The position numbers and the translations under genes were made by a program. Of a stretch of 64,000 bases of DNA, positions 1-8,759 are shown one piece after another. A model generated the notes under the pieces. That model was not told where the DNA came from and searched no databases. It was given only the letters and a program-made list of their open reading frames with translations. Each line of letters opens with the position of its first letter. Position 1 is the first letter of the stretch. Source of the stretch: Sphingopyxis macrogoltabida (GTDB lineage: Bacteria; Pseudomonadota; Alphaproteobacteria; Sphingomonadales; Sphingomonadaceae); NCBI RefSeq assembly GCF_001314325.1, contig NZ_CP009429.1, positions 992,501 through 1,056,500 on the forward strand, read 5' to 3'.

Positions 1-1
1 G

Positions 2-166
2 CGCGCCGGCACCTATGAACTGATCGCGCGCGGCGACGTGCCGATCGGTGCGGTGGTCAGCGAATATGTCGACGTTGCCAAGGCGTTTTTCGACACGCGC
101 GAGGCGGGGTTCGCGAACGGGCTGCTCGACGCCATCGGGAAGTCGGTGCGGGGAACCGCCGCTTAG
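2..166 (+). CDS. nusB: NusB antitermination factor, C-terminal end (partial)
   Basis: Only the last 54 codons are in the window, read in frame from base 2 to a TAG at 164-166. The peptide (AGTYELIARGDVPIGAVVSE, then YVDVAKAFFD and FVNGLLD-like FANGLLD) matches the conserved C-terminal helices of NusB. NusB binds boxA RNA with NusE/S10 in rRNA antitermination complexes. Its position just upstream of thiL is the usual nusB-thiL order in Alphaproteobacteria. The 5' part lies outside the window. Confidence 0.85.
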   Translation, partial: RAGTYELIARGDVPIGAVVSEYVDVAKAFFDTREAGFANGLLDAIGKSVRGTAA

Positions 167-170
167 GCTA

Positions 171-195
171 TCCGTTCGCATCGAGCGAAGCCGAA
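171..195. repeat. Copy of the CCGTTCGcaTCGAGCGA intergenic repeat
   Basis: The nusB-thiL gap holds one arm of the same repeat family seen as an inverted pair at 16249-16332 (shared core CCGTTCG..TCGAGCGAAG). Short dispersed palindromic repeats of this type are common between sphingomonad genes. No function is claimed. Confidence 0.55.
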
Positions 196-230
196 TGGAC
201 AAGGCGCCCGCATCGAAACGAGAGGGTGAT

Positions 231-1160
231 ATGAGCGAAGCCGATTTCATCGCCCGCCTGCGCGCCATCGCGACCGACCCCGCCGCGCGCGGCCTCGCCG
301 ACGATGCGGCGGAGTGGGAGGGTCTGGTCCTCACCCACGACATGATCGTCGAGGGTATCCATTTTCTTCCCGACGACACGCCGCAGGACGTTGCGTGGAA
401 ACTGGTGGCGGTGAACCTGTCCGATCTCGCCGCGAAAGGCGCTGCGCCGGTCGGCATACTCGTCGGCTACAGCCTCGGCGACGACGCGTGGGATGCTGCC
501 TTCGTCGAGGGACTCGACGTGGCGCTGCGCCGTTTCGGGATCATCCTGCTTGGCGGCGACACGGTGCGGGTGCCCGCCGGGGCACCGCGCAGCTTCGGCC
601 TCACCGCGATTGGCCGGGCGCCCGCGGGCGGCGCGCCGTCGCGCGCCGGGATGCGGCCGGGCGACCAGCTCTGGGTGACGGGGACGATCGGCAACGCCGG
701 GCTCGGCCTCGCGATGCGGCTGGGGCAGGTCGAACCGAACGAGACCTGCCTTGCCGCCTATCGCCGCCCGCAGCCGCAACTGACCTTCGGTCGGGCGGTC
801 GTGCCACATGTCCATGCGATGATGGACGTGTCCGACGGCCTGCTGATCGATGCCGAGCGCATGGCGACGGCGAGCGGCTGTCAGCTTGTCTTGATGCTCG
901 AATCGCTGCCGCTGTCGGCGGCGCTGCTCGCGGTGCGGCCCGATGTGCTCGACACGCGGCTCGCCGCGGCGACCGCGGGTGATGATTATCAGCTTCTCTT
1001 TGCCGCCGATCCGGCCGCGACGGCGAGCATTCGCGAGATCGCTGCCGGGCTCGATATTGCCGCGACGCCGATCGGCCATGCCGGGGTGGGGGAGGGAATC
1101 GTCCTGACCCATCGCGCGCAGTGGATCGCGCTGCCCGAGCGTCTCGGTTTCATGCATTGA
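231..1160 (+). CDS. thiL: Thiamine-monophosphate kinase
   Basis: 309 aa from ATG 231 (MSEADFIARL). The frame is open further upstream, but homology begins here. ThiL phosphorylates thiamine monophosphate to thiamine diphosphate with ATP in the cytoplasm, the last step of cofactor synthesis. Family signatures visible in order are: ADDAAEWEG near residue 24, the Mg/ATP-binding THDMIVEGIHF, LSDLAAKGA, LGGDTVR, MMDVSDGLLIDAERMA, and GDDYQLLF near the C-terminus (the family GDDYELLF motif). The length is normal. It follows nusB in the same direction, a common pairing. No unusual features. Confidence 0.95.
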   Translation: MSEADFIARLRAIATDPAARGLADDAAEWEGLVLTHDMIVEGIHFLPDDTPQDVAWKLVAVNLSDLAAKGAAPVGILVGYSLGDDAWDAAFVEGLDVALRRFGIILLGGDTVRVPAGAPRSFGLTAIGRAPAGGAPSRAGMRPGDQLWVTGTIGNAGLGLAMRLGQVEPNETCLAAYRRPQPQLTFGRAVVPHVHAMMDVSDGLLIDAERMATASGCQLVLMLESLPLSAALLAVRPDVLDTRLAAATAGDDYQLLFAADPAATASIREIAAGLDIAATPIGHAGVGEGIVLTHRAQWIALPERLGFMH

Positions 1161-1343
1161 GCGCAAACCCTGATAAAATTGCCGAATAACCGGGGTTGCG
1201 TGTCGCTTTCTTTCTTCCCATAACTCGGCGTCCAAATTTGGGGCGGTCGCATCAGGGGAGAGAGCGAACCGGCAACAATACGTCGGACGTGCTCGACTGC
1301 TAACTTCTGCGTCGCCCTTCTCATGGGGAAGGAACAGTCACGC

Positions 1344-3461
1344 ATGAATCCGGTTTTGATCGCGATAGCGTGCGGCCTTTTGGCCGTGCTCTATGGATTC
1401 ATTACCTCGCGGCAGGTGCTCAGCGCATCGGCGGGTAATGAAAAGATGCAGGAAATCGCCGGCGCCATCCAGGAAGGCGCCAAGGCCTATCTGGGCCGCC
1501 AATATCGTACCATCGCCATCGTCGGCGTCGTCGTCGCCGTGCTGGTCGGGGTCTTCCTCGGCCCGATCTCGGCGACCGGCTTCGTCATCGGCGCCGTCCT
1601 GTCGGGGGTTGCCGGCTTCGTCGGCATGAACATCTCGGTGAAGGCGAACGTCCGCACCGCGGCCGCGGCGCAGACGGGCCTGCAGGCGGGCCTGACCATG
1701 GCGTTCCGCGCCGGCGCGATCACCGGCATGCTCGTGGCGGGCCTCGCGCTCCTCGCGATCTCGGTCTTCTTCTGGTACCTCGTCGGTCCCGGCGGCTACA
1801 CCGTCGGCGGTGAGGATCGCACCGTGGTCGACGCGCTTGTCGCGCTGGCGTTCGGCGCCTCGCTGATCTCGATCTTCGCGCGCCTCGGCGGCGGTATCTT
1901 CACCAAGGCGGCCGATGTCGGCGCCGACCTCGTCGGCAAGGTCGAGGCCGGGATTCCCGAAGACGATCCGCGCAACCCCGCGGTGATCGCCGACAATGTC
2001 GGCGACAATGTCGGCGACTGCGCCGGCATGGCGGCGGACCTTTTCGAAACCTATGTCGTGACCGTCGGCGCCACCATGGTGCTGATCGCGCTGCTGCTGA
2101 AGAGCGCCGGCGACATGCTGGTGCCGCTGATGACGCTGCCGCTGCTGATGGGCGGCGTGTGCATCATCACCTCGATCATCGGCACCTATTTCGTCCGTCT
2201 CGGCAGCGGGACCAACGTCATGGGTGCGATGTACAAGGGCTTCCTCGTCACCGCGGTGCTGTCGATCCCCGCAATCTGGTTCTCGACGAGCTATGCGCTC
2301 GGCGGCGACATGGGCACCAACATCACGGGCACCGAATTCAACGGCAGCGACCTTTTCTATTGCTCGCTGCTCGGTCTCGTCATCACCGGGCTGATCATCT
2401 GGATCACCGAATATTACACCGGCACCAACTATCGCCCGGTGCGTTCGATCGCCAAGGCGTCGGAAACGGGCCACGGCACCAATGTCATCCAGGGCCTGGC
2501 CATCAGCCTTGAATCGACCGCGCTGCCGACGCTCGTCATCTGCGTCGGCATCATCGTCGCTTATCAGACCGCCGGCATCATCGGCATCGCTTTCGGCGCC
2601 ACCGCGATGCTCGCGCTCGCCGGCATGGTCGTCGCGCTCGACGCCTATGGCCCGGTCACCGACAACGCCGGCGGCATCGCCGAAATGGCGGGCCTCGACG
2701 ACTCGGTCCGTGAAAAGACCGACCTGCTCGACGCGGTGGGCAACACGACCAAGGCGGTGACCAAGGGTTACGCCATCGGTTCGGCGGGCCTCGCGGCGCT
2801 GGTGCTGTTCGGCACCTACACCGCGGACATCGCCGAATATTCGGCGAAGCTCGGCATCGACGCGCCGCTGACCTTCTCGCTGTCGTCGCCCTATGTCATC
2901 GTCGGGCTGCTGCTCGGCGCGCTGCTCCCGTACCTCTTCGGTGCGATGGGCATGACCGCGGTCGGCCGTGCGGCGGGCGACGTGGTCAAGGATGTCCGCG
3001 ACCAGTTCGCGAACAACAAGGGCATCATGGACGGCACCAGCCGCCCCGACTACGCCCGCACCGTCGACCTCGTCACCAAGGCGGCGATCAAGGAAATGAT
3101 CGTTCCGTCGCTGTTGCCGGTGCTGGCGCCGATCGTCGTCTATTTCGTGATCCGCGCGGTTGCCGGTCCGGCTGCGGCATTGGAAGCGCTCGGCGCGCTG
3201 CTGCTCGGCGTGATCGTCGGCGGGCTGTTCGTCGCCATCTCGATGACCTCGGGCGGCGGCGCGTGGGACAATGCCAAGAAATATATCGAGGACGGCAACC
3301 ACGGCGGCAAGGGCAGCGAAGCCCATAAGGCTGCGGTCACCGGCGACACCGTCGGCGATCCGTACAAGGACACCGCGGGCCCGGCGGTCAACCCGATGAT
3401 CAAGATCACCAATATCGTGGCGATCCTGCTCCTCGCGGCGCTGGCGCACGGCGCGGCATAA
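1344..3461 (+). CDS. hppA: Membrane-bound proton-translocating pyrophosphatase, K+-independent type
   Basis: 705 aa from ATG 1344 ([11 protein letters not shown]), preceded by a GGAAGGA ribosome site. An in-frame ATG at 1323 is possible but would add seven polar residues ahead of the first membrane helix. The enzyme hydrolyses pyrophosphate and pumps H+ across the inner membrane with about 16 helices. Visible motifs are the PPi/Mg-binding [16 protein letters not shown] and [10 protein letters not shown] segment, [17 protein letters not shown], and the C-terminal [20 protein letters not shown]. The subtype switch is GNTTKA with Lys at about residue 470. In this family Lys there marks K+-independent enzymes and Ala marks K+-dependent ones. 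A strong terminator follows. Confidence 0.97.
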   Translation: MNPVLIAIACGLLAVLYGFITSRQVLSASAGNEKMQEIAGAIQEGAKAYLGRQYRTIAIVGVVVAVLVGVFLGPISATGFVIGAVLSGVAGFVGMNISVKANVRTAAAAQTGLQAGLTMAFRAGAITGMLVAGLALLAISVFFWYLVGPGGYTVGGEDRTVVDALVALAFGASLISIFARLGGGIFTKAADVGADLVGKVEAGIPEDDPRNPAVIADNVGDNVGDCAGMAADLFETYVVTVGATMVLIALLLKSAGDMLVPLMTLPLLMGGVCIITSIIGTYFVRLGSGTNVMGAMYKGFLVTAVLSIPAIWFSTSYALGGDMGTNITGTEFNGSDLFYCSLLGLVITGLIIWITEYYTGTNYRPVRSIAKASETGHGTNVIQGLAISLESTALPTLVICVGIIVAYQTAGIIGIAFGATAMLALAGMVVALDAYGPVTDNAGGIAEMAGLDDSVREKTDLLDAVGNTTKAVTKGYAIGSAGLAALVLFGTYTADIAEYSAKLGIDAPLTFSLSSPYVIVGLLLGALLPYLFGAMGMTAVGRAAGDVVKDVRDQFANNKGIMDGTSRPDYARTVDLVTKAAIKEMIVPSLLPVLAPIVVYFVIRAVAGPAAALEALGALLLGVIVGGLFVAISMTSGGGAWDNAKKYIEDGNHGGKGSEAHKAAVTGDTVGDPYKDTAGPAVNPMIKITNIVAILLLAALAHGAA

Positions 3462-3485
3462 GCTGCGCGGCCTTCGCGGGCAAAG

Positions 3486-3521
3486 AAAGGCCCCGCCGGA
3501 GCGATCCGGCGGGGCTTTTTT
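3486..3521 (+). terminator. Rho-independent terminator of hppA
   Basis: An inverted repeat (CCCCGCCGGA, loop GCGA, TCCGGCGGGG) is followed by a run of T about 30 nt after the hppA stop codon. It is a textbook intrinsic terminator. Confidence 0.9.
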
Positions 3522-3607
3522 CGGCTGATCGAGAGGGGATCTGAGCTTTCCGTGCTCAGGTGAACGCTATCTGCAAAAAACGCGGTTCCTCGATAGATCG
3601 CGCCGGG

Positions 3608-4705
3608 TCAATAATGCGGGCGCTTCAGGGCCGATCGCAGATGTCTGATCCGTCCCGGCCAGCGAGACGGCAACAGGAAGTTCACGATGCCGAGCGGGCG
3701 CGATCGCAATTCATGCAAATAGCTTTTGGCGACGATACCGATATGATTGCGGGGACGCCGGATTCCGTGCTCCAGGCGGCGGATGGCGCGGTCAACCAAT
3801 TCGCCGGAGTCAGGAGAAGGGCCGAGGATGGCCGTAAGGTGTATGCCATGTTCGATGGCCGCGCGCTGCTTGGCTGGAATGTCTCGACGCTGCAGTATCT
3901 GCTGCGTGGATACTTCGCCGTCACGTCGCAATAGCGCGAGGTCTAGTATCTGACGCAGACTGCAGCTTCTTCTGTGATAGAAACCATCGGTTATCTGATG
4001 GTGAATGACATTGTGAAGCACACGGTCTTCGATCGTCGGGACGCGATAGGTGGATCCGCGAAAGGAAACCGAAACGGCCGATCGGCGCAGCGCTTCGCCA
4101 TCCAACGCCGCGCCAGACATGGGGGCGAGCACGGCAAAGTGAATTTCGACGCCGACGCCCGTATCGGGGTTGCGTTGCATGGCGAGGTGGTGGCGGTTGC
4201 GAGGAAACAGCGAAGCGGGTTTGACGGCAATCTCAGTGAAACCGCATTGCATCAGCGCGCGGCTAGCTCCCTCGGCCTCCTGCGGTGCGACAAGCAGGTC
4301 GATATCGCCGAGAAATCGCGTGGCGGGGTCGGTATAGAGTCCGGAAACAAGGCTTGCCGCGCCCTTAAGGAAAATGGCGTCAATGCCCTGCATGGCCAGC
4401 TGCCGGCCGATTGTGGCGATGCCAGCCAGAATAGTATCGTTTCTTTGTCCATTGAGCCAATGGACCGCGTGCAGATGATCTTTGACCTCGGAGGGAACCG
4501 TCGCGACGTCCCCCAATATCGATGCGAGGGCGGGCGAGATCTTGTGGCCGTCCATCATTTCAACCAGACGCACGGTCTCCCCGGGCGATGCAGGCCATTC
4601 GATTGTCTGCGCGGGGTATTGCGCCGGATCGACAAAGCTTTTCAGTGCGGTACAGAGCCAGAGGAAATAACGCCAGCGTTCCTCGCCCGTTTCCCGGTCA
4701 ATCAT
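3608..4705 (-). CDS. Nucleotidyltransferase-family protein (NTP_transf_5-like)
   Basis: 365 aa from ATG 4705 (MIDRETGEERWRYF), which overlaps the end of the upstream kinase frame by 8 nt, suggesting coupling. The middle carries the nucleotidyltransferase fold signature: FLKGAASLVSGLY, then FLGDIDLLVAP with the DxD metal-binding pair, then an MQRN..VEIHF segment with a later acidic residue. Such proteins accompany HPr-kinase-like and PqqD-like proteins in lasso-peptide clusters of the paeninodin type and in related proteobacterial peptide loci, where they are thought to modify the peptide or the kinase product. No lasso cyclase or transglutaminase-type protease gene is nearby. The substrate is unknown. 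Confidence 0.75.
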   Translation of the reverse strand: MIDRETGEERWRYFLWLCTALKSFVDPAQYPAQTIEWPASPGETVRLVEMMDGHKISPALASILGDVATVPSEVKDHLHAVHWLNGQRNDTILAGIATIGRQLAMQGIDAIFLKGAASLVSGLYTDPATRFLGDIDLLVAPQEAEGASRALMQCGFTEIAVKPASLFPRNRHHLAMQRNPDTGVGVEIHFAVLAPMSGAALDGEALRRSAVSVSFRGSTYRVPTIEDRVLHNVIHHQITDGFYHRRSCSLRQILDLALLRRDGEVSTQQILQRRDIPAKQRAAIEHGIHLTAILGPSPDSGELVDRAIRRLEHGIRRPRNHIGIVAKSYLHELRSRPLGIVNFLLPSRWPGRIRHLRSALKRPHY

Positions 4706-5845
4706 CAAGCTGCTCCAGTAGCGATCTTGCAGCCTCGAGTGACGAATAGCTAAGGCGATAGGCCGGAACCGGTGCAAGCCAGCTTAGAAATTCCTGCACA
4801 TGGTGCTGCGTCATCGGATAGCCGATCCATATCCGATCCCCGAGCAGCAAGGCGAGCTTTTCGGTAGCGTCGAGCGGCACGAGGGCATTGGCAGCATCGG
4901 CACTGTATCGCGGAAAGACGATAGTGCCGACCGGGGTTGCTGGATGCCTTCCCGTTTTGGCGTCGCAGCGACATATTTTATCTTGCGGCCGCGAACCTCG
5001 TAAATTGTCGCTGTGGCGAGCTCCGGCATCAATGGGGCCAGCCGATGCCAGCTGCCTTCCTTGATGCTGTGCGGCATTGGCCACCCCAGCGCCCGGCCAT
5101 CGGGACTGCGCAGGGCGATCATATCGTCGGACAGAAAGGCGAAGCCGCACCGCGATAGATAGGCTGCCAAGGTGCTTTTCCCGCTGCCGCTTGCGCCGGG
5201 AAGAAGTAGCGCCTTTCCCGATGGCGCAACGACCGATGCGCCGTGAATCAAGGCCAGGAAATCGGCCTCGCCATGGATAGCACCGAGGATATATCGAAAG
5301 GCCGCGCCGATCGCCTCGGCTGCCGTCGCCAGATGCATGCGATCCTGATCGTCGATCGAAAGCCGATAGGGTTCAGGGCTATCGATCAGGTCGATTACGA
5401 TCGCTGTGCCGCCGACGAAGGCCTCTACCTCGAATTGGCCGAGAATCGCTCCGATATGCTCGGCGACTTCGGGGGCCGTCGTGCTGATCCGCAACCGCGT
5501 CCCGTCGATGTCATAATGGGTAAACGCAAGCTCTCCGGTCGTTGCGAGGCGGGCGGGTCGGACATGTCTGTCGGCGATTGCAGACGCTGGGGCATCGATC
5601 AGGCCTTCGGCCTTCCACTGCCGGAACAGGTTAGCGACATGCTCGCCAGCAACAGCCGGCGCGATAGTATAGCCTTCGGCCACAGCCAAGGCGATTTCCG
5701 GCTCGGGCAATCCAAGTTCGAGCAGCTGCCAGACAACACCCGCGGTCTCATTATAGAGGCGCAGCTTTTGCGTGCCCTCGTCGAGTAGAAGAATTGCGCC
5801 GGGATAGGCTATGCTGGCCACATGGGGCGACGGATGGCTAATCAT
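4698..5845 (-). pseudogene. PqqD-like domain fused to HPr-kinase-like domain, frameshifted
   Basis: Start ATG 5845 (MISHPSPHVASIAYPGA). Residues about 15-85 match a PqqD/RRE peptide-binding fold (ILLLDEGTQKLRLYNETAGVVWQLLELG and a C-terminal LFRQWKAEGLI). From about residue 195 there is an HPr kinase/phosphorylase-like core with P-loop LPGASGSGKSTLAAYL and LSDDMIAL. The frame breaks near 4935-4950, in the GGGAAGGCATCCAGCAACCCC stretch (minus strand). Past that point the opening frame gives unrelated residues, while the next frame continues the homologous sequence (VGTIVFPRYSADAAN...) to a stop at 4698 that overlaps the nucleotidyltransferase start. It is either a real inactivating indel or a sequencing error. 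The downstream frame is fully open for about 80 codons, so the mutation is recent or artefactual. Confidence 0.75.
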
Positions 5846-5871
5846 GCCGTCCTGATCTTTGACAGAGATCT

Positions 5872-5907
5872 AAGGTTGACGAAAATCGATCAAAGGTTGA
5901 CGAAAAT
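5872..5907. repeat. Two 15-bp direct repeats before the PqqD/HprK gene
   Basis: AAGGTTGACGAAAAT occurs at 5872-5886 and again, identically, at 5893-5907. The 21-bp spacing is two helical turns. The pair lies in the 65-bp gap between the small peptide gene and the kinase gene, so it could be an operator or a processing site. The function is inferred from position only. Confidence 0.6.
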
Positions 5908-5910
5908 TCG

Positions 5911-6108
5911 TCACATTGGAAAACCCCACTCGTCCGACACCGCATGTGCCTTTACGGGCTTCAGCAAGAGGATCATCGCCGGAGCCGTATAGGCGCCAAT
6001 GATCCCTATTTTCTTCAGTGCTGCACGACGCGCCGTTGCTGCTTCATCCTGATCCGCAGTTTCGTCGCCCTCGGTTTCGATCTCTGACTTTTCCGACAAA
6101 GTCTCCAC
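5911..6108 (-). CDS. Small peptide, possible precursor of the PqqD/HprK locus
   Basis: 65 aa or slightly fewer. GTG 6108 is the longest start but its Shine-Dalgarno sequence abuts it, so a TTG a few codons in is possible. The N-terminal half is acidic (ETEGDETADQDEA), followed by ARRAALKKIGIIGAYTAPAM, a hydrophobic ILLL segment, and a short tail HAVSDEWGFPM. Small peptides with a basic RRxALKK..YTAP-like segment are found beside PqqD/HPr-kinase-like genes in other sphingomonads as far as I recall. Here it is the first gene of the three-gene minus-strand set, so it could be the substrate of the PqqD-domain protein. Not demonstrated; it may be only a small membrane-associated peptide. Confidence 0.55.
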   Translation of the reverse strand: METLSEKSEIETEGDETADQDEAATARRAALKKIGIIGAYTAPAMILLLKPVKAHAVSDEWGFPM

Positions 6109-6251
6109 TCCCTTGCATCTGCAAGCCTAAACCTTGAATCTGTGTCAGAAAAAGTCAACTCTTATCGGCGGATTAGCTTCTGGAAACTGGGCTGGACTTG
6201 CCCGGTTCGGCCACAGGGGTTTTCAGGAGGCAATCGGTCGCCACCCATCCT

Positions 6252-7070
6252 TCACGACGCCGACGTCGCCTTCATCTGCTGCGCATAGCCCGCCTGCACC
6301 ATCGCGCTCATCCGGTCGAACAGCGCGTCGGGATCGCTGCGGCGCAGCGCGGCGGTTGCCGCTTCGGCGCCTTCGGCGACTACCAGTTCGCGCGTGCCTG
6401 CCGCGACCGCGTCGAGAATCTGCTTTGCCGCGAAATCGGGCGACAGGCCGTTGTCGATCGCGGCGTCGCTTTCCCCGCGCACGCTGCCGTCGGCGTTCAG
6501 CGCGTTGCGGCTGACGTTGGTCGCGACCGATCCCGGCGCGACGACGAGCACCTTCAGCCCGAGGTGCTCATTTTCCGCCCGCACGCTGTCGTGATAGCCG
6601 ATCAACCCGTGCTTCGCGGCGCAATAGGCGCTGCGCAGCGGCACGCCGGCGATCCCTGCGACGCTCGATATCGCGACCAGCTGCCCGCCGCCGGCGCCGA
6701 CCATCCGCGGCAGCAGCGCCTGCGTCAGCGCGATCGGCGCGAGCAGGTCGACCGCGACGATCCGTTCATAGACCGGGAAATCGGTTTCGATCGCCAGGCT
6801 GCGCTGCGAAATACCCGCGTTGTTGACCAGTCCGTCGATGCGTCCGCACCAGTTCCAAGCCTGTTCGGCCAGCGCGGGAATCGCGGCATAGTCGGTCGCC
6901 TCGAACGGCAGGATCATCGTCCCGGCGCCGCAATCTTTCGCCACCGCCTCGAGCGCGGCGACATTGCGTCCCGACAGGATCAGCTTTGCGCCGCGCGCCG
7001 CCAGTGCGCGCGCCAGCGCCGCGCCGATTCCCGACGAAGCCCCGGTAATCCACCAGATTTGATCTTTCAT
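6252..7070 (-). CDS. Short-chain dehydrogenase/reductase
   Basis: 272 aa classical SDR. Visible features are the N-terminal Rossmann motif TGASSGIGAALARAL (TGxxxGIG), a basic LSGRN that favours NADP(H), the structural NNAGIS, and the catalytic Ser in ISSVAG with YCAAKHG (YxxxK). PGSVATNVS follows the active site. The enzyme should be a cytoplasmic NAD(P)-dependent oxidoreductase; the substrate cannot be read from the sequence. It is a stand-alone gene, facing away from carD. Confidence 0.9.
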   Translation of the reverse strand: MKDQIWWITGASSGIGAALARALAARGAKLILSGRNVAALEAVAKDCGAGTMILPFEATDYAAIPALAEQAWNWCGRIDGLVNNAGISQRSLAIETDFPVYERIVAVDLLAPIALTQALLPRMVGAGGGQLVAISSVAGIAGVPLRSAYCAAKHGLIGYHDSVRAENEHLGLKVLVVAPGSVATNVSRNALNADGSVRGESDAAIDNGLSPDFAAKQILDAVAAGTRELVVAEGAEAATAALRRSDPDALFDRMSAMVQAGYAQQMKATSAS

Positions 7071-7158
7071 GACGGCTCCCTATCTCTGTTTCGTTTCAAC
7101 CTGAAACGGGTGGGAACAGGCGTCAAGCCATCGCCCCGACGCATTTCCGCGCAGGGGT

Positions 7159-7186
7159 GGCAATTTTGTTGCGAATCTGTTATAAT
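7159..7186 (+). promoter_or_regulatory. Candidate sigma-70-type promoter upstream of carD
   Basis: In the 314-nt gap before carD, a consensus TATAAT (7181-7186) sits in an AT-rich stretch that stands out from the GC-rich surroundings. A weak -35-like TGGCAA lies 16 bp upstream. The rest of the gap, about 200 nt to the carD start, would be a leader. Apart from this I see nothing definite in the gap. Confidence 0.4.
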
Positions 7187-7384
7187 TAATAACAACACGC
7201 CGACATTCTGCCTCTTCCCGCCGCTTGGGCTGGGGCACATTCGGCGTTCCTATGGAGCCATATCCCTTGCCACTCTGACTGGCTAGCGCCGCCCGAATTG
7301 CTGATCCCCCTCAAACCGGAGGGCGGGATGCACCGGTGTTGTCGCAGTTTCCAGCCGCGGTCAAGGCAGCAGAAAGGAATTTGC

Positions 7385-7915
7385 ATGTCGGCGAACACGC
7401 TTTTGTTCGAAGTCGGTGATTATGTCGTTTATCCCAAACATGGCGTGGGGCGCGTCATCGAGTTGCAAAAGTCCGAAATCGCGGGAATGCAGCTCGAACT
7501 TTATGTCCTCCGCTTCGAAAAGGAAAAGATGACGCTTCGCGTGCCGACGAACAAGGCGGAAGGCGTCGGGATGCGCAAGCTGTCGTCGGACAAGACGCTG
7601 AAGGAAGCGCTGCAGGTGCTGACGACCAAGCCGAAGGTCAAGCGCACCATGTGGTCGCGCCGCGCGCAGGAATATGAAGCCAAGATCAACTCGGGCGACC
7701 TCGTGTCGATCGCCGAAGTGACCCGCGACCTGTTCCGCGCCGACGACCAGCCCGAACAGAGCTATTCGGAGCGCCAGATCTTCGAAGCGGCGTCGAGCCG
7801 CCTCGCGCGCGAACTCGGCGCGATGGAGGAAAGCGACGAAAAGACGGCGCAGGCGAAGATCCTCCAGATCCTCAACGAACATGCGCCGCTCTATTACGCC
7901 GAAAAGGCGCTCTGA
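7385..7915 (+). CDS. carD: CarD-family transcriptional regulator
   Basis: 176 aa from ATG 7385 (MSANTLLFEVGDYVVYPKHG), with GAAAGGAAT 6 nt upstream. The N-terminal RNAP-interaction (Tudor-like) domain reads VGDYVVYPKHGVGRVIELQKSEIAGMQLELYVLRF, and the C-terminal helical domain includes MWSRRAQEYEAKINSGD. CarD proteins bind the RNA polymerase beta subunit and stabilise open complexes, notably at rRNA promoters. The length matches alphaproteobacterial members. It is monocistronic, followed by a terminator, and convergent with truA. Confidence 0.93.
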   Translation: MSANTLLFEVGDYVVYPKHGVGRVIELQKSEIAGMQLELYVLRFEKEKMTLRVPTNKAEGVGMRKLSSDKTLKEALQVLTTKPKVKRTMWSRRAQEYEAKINSGDLVSIAEVTRDLFRADDQPEQSYSERQIFEAASSRLARELGAMEESDEKTAQAKILQILNEHAPLYYAEKAL

Positions 7916-7942
7916 GCAGGCTTTCCAAAAAGGGGAAAGAGA

Positions 7943-7970
7943 GGGCGGTCCCGCAAGGGCCGCCCTTTTT
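7943..7970 (+). terminator. Rho-independent terminator of carD
   Basis: A GGGCGG/CCGCCC stem extended by GGTCCC..GGG pairs, then TTTTT, about 27 nt after the carD stop. Confidence 0.88.
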
Positions 7971-7984
7971 CGTTGGAGGCGTAT

Positions 7985-8016
7985 ATCGTCGCCCCCGCCT
8001 TCGCGGGGGCGACGAT
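7985..8016. repeat. REP-like palindrome between convergent carD and truA
   Basis: A near-perfect palindrome built on CCCCCGCCTTCGCGGGGG, touching the truA stop codon. The same core recurs at 11317-11340 and 11379-11398. This is a dispersed intergenic hairpin family; here it could also end truA transcripts. Confidence 0.7.
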
Positions 8017-8759
8017 CATTCTGGATATTTCGCCTCGACGAAATACAGCCCGTCGGGCGGCGCGTTCAGCCCCAGCGCGCTGCGATCGGCGGCGTCGAGC
8101 GCGGCTTTGAGATCGCGGGCCGACCATTTGCCTTCGCCGACCATGCTGAGGCAGCCGACCATCGAGCGCACCTGATGGTGGAGGAAGCTGCGCGCCGCGG
8201 TTTCGATGATGATCTCGTCGCCGTGGCGGCTGACGCTGATCCGGTCGAGCGTCTTGACCGGGCTGTCGGCCTGGCAATGTACCGAGCGAAAGGTCGTGAA
8301 GTCATGGCGTCCGACCAGCGCCTGCGCGGCGCCGTGCATGGCCTCGGCGTCGAGCGGCTTGGCGAACTGCCACGACAGCCCCTTGTCCCAGGTCAGCGGG
8401 GCGCGGCGGTTGACGATGCGATATTCATAGGCGCGCCCGATGCACGAAAAGCGCGCGTGCCAGTCGCCCGCCACCTCGGCGCAGGCGAGCACCGCGACGG
8501 GCGCCGGGCGAAGCTGCGCGTTGAGCGCCTCCATCAGCCGGAACGGCTGGATCGGCTTTTCGATATCGACATGCGCGCGCATCGCGATCGCGTGGACCCC
8601 GGCGTCGGTGCGGCCCGCGCCGTGCACCGCGGCCGCTTCGCCGGTGATGCGCGTGACCGCCTCTTCCAGCGCCTGCTGGACGCTCGGCCCGTGGCTCTGC
8701 CGCTGCCAGCCCATGAAGGGGCGGCCGTCGAATTCGATGGTGAGGGCGAAACGCGTCAT
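8016..8759 (-). CDS. truA: tRNA pseudouridine(38-40) synthase
   Basis: 247 aa from ATG 8759 ([21 protein letters not shown]), which overlaps the fmt stop codon by 4 nt. TruA isomerises uridines 38-40 in the tRNA anticodon arm. The catalytic Asp lies in [11 protein letters not shown] (about residue 52), with RAHVDIEK after it. [15 protein letters not shown] and [11 protein letters not shown] are the remaining family blocks. Normal length. Co-transcribed with fmt. Confidence 0.96.
   Translation of the reverse strand: MTRFALTIEFDGRPFMGWQRQSHGPSVQQALEEAVTRITGEAAAVHGAGRTDAGVHAIAMRAHVDIEKPIQPFRLMEALNAQLRPAPVAVLACAEVAGDWHARFSCIGRAYEYRIVNRRAPLTWDKGLSWQFAKPLDAEAMHGAAQALVGRHDFTTFRSVHCQADSPVKTLDRISVSRHGDEIIIETAARSFLHHQVRSMVGCLSMVGEGKWSARDLKAALDAADRSALGLNAPPDGLYFVEAKYPE

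Noticed and set aside
1338..3449. Long ORF on the minus strand opposite hppA
   Set aside because: Low-complexity Arg/Asp/His-rich product caused by GC-rich codon bias of hppA on the other strand.
3608..6108. Full lasso-peptide cluster
   Set aside because: No asparagine-synthase-like cyclase, B2 protease or dedicated transporter gene is present around the locus.
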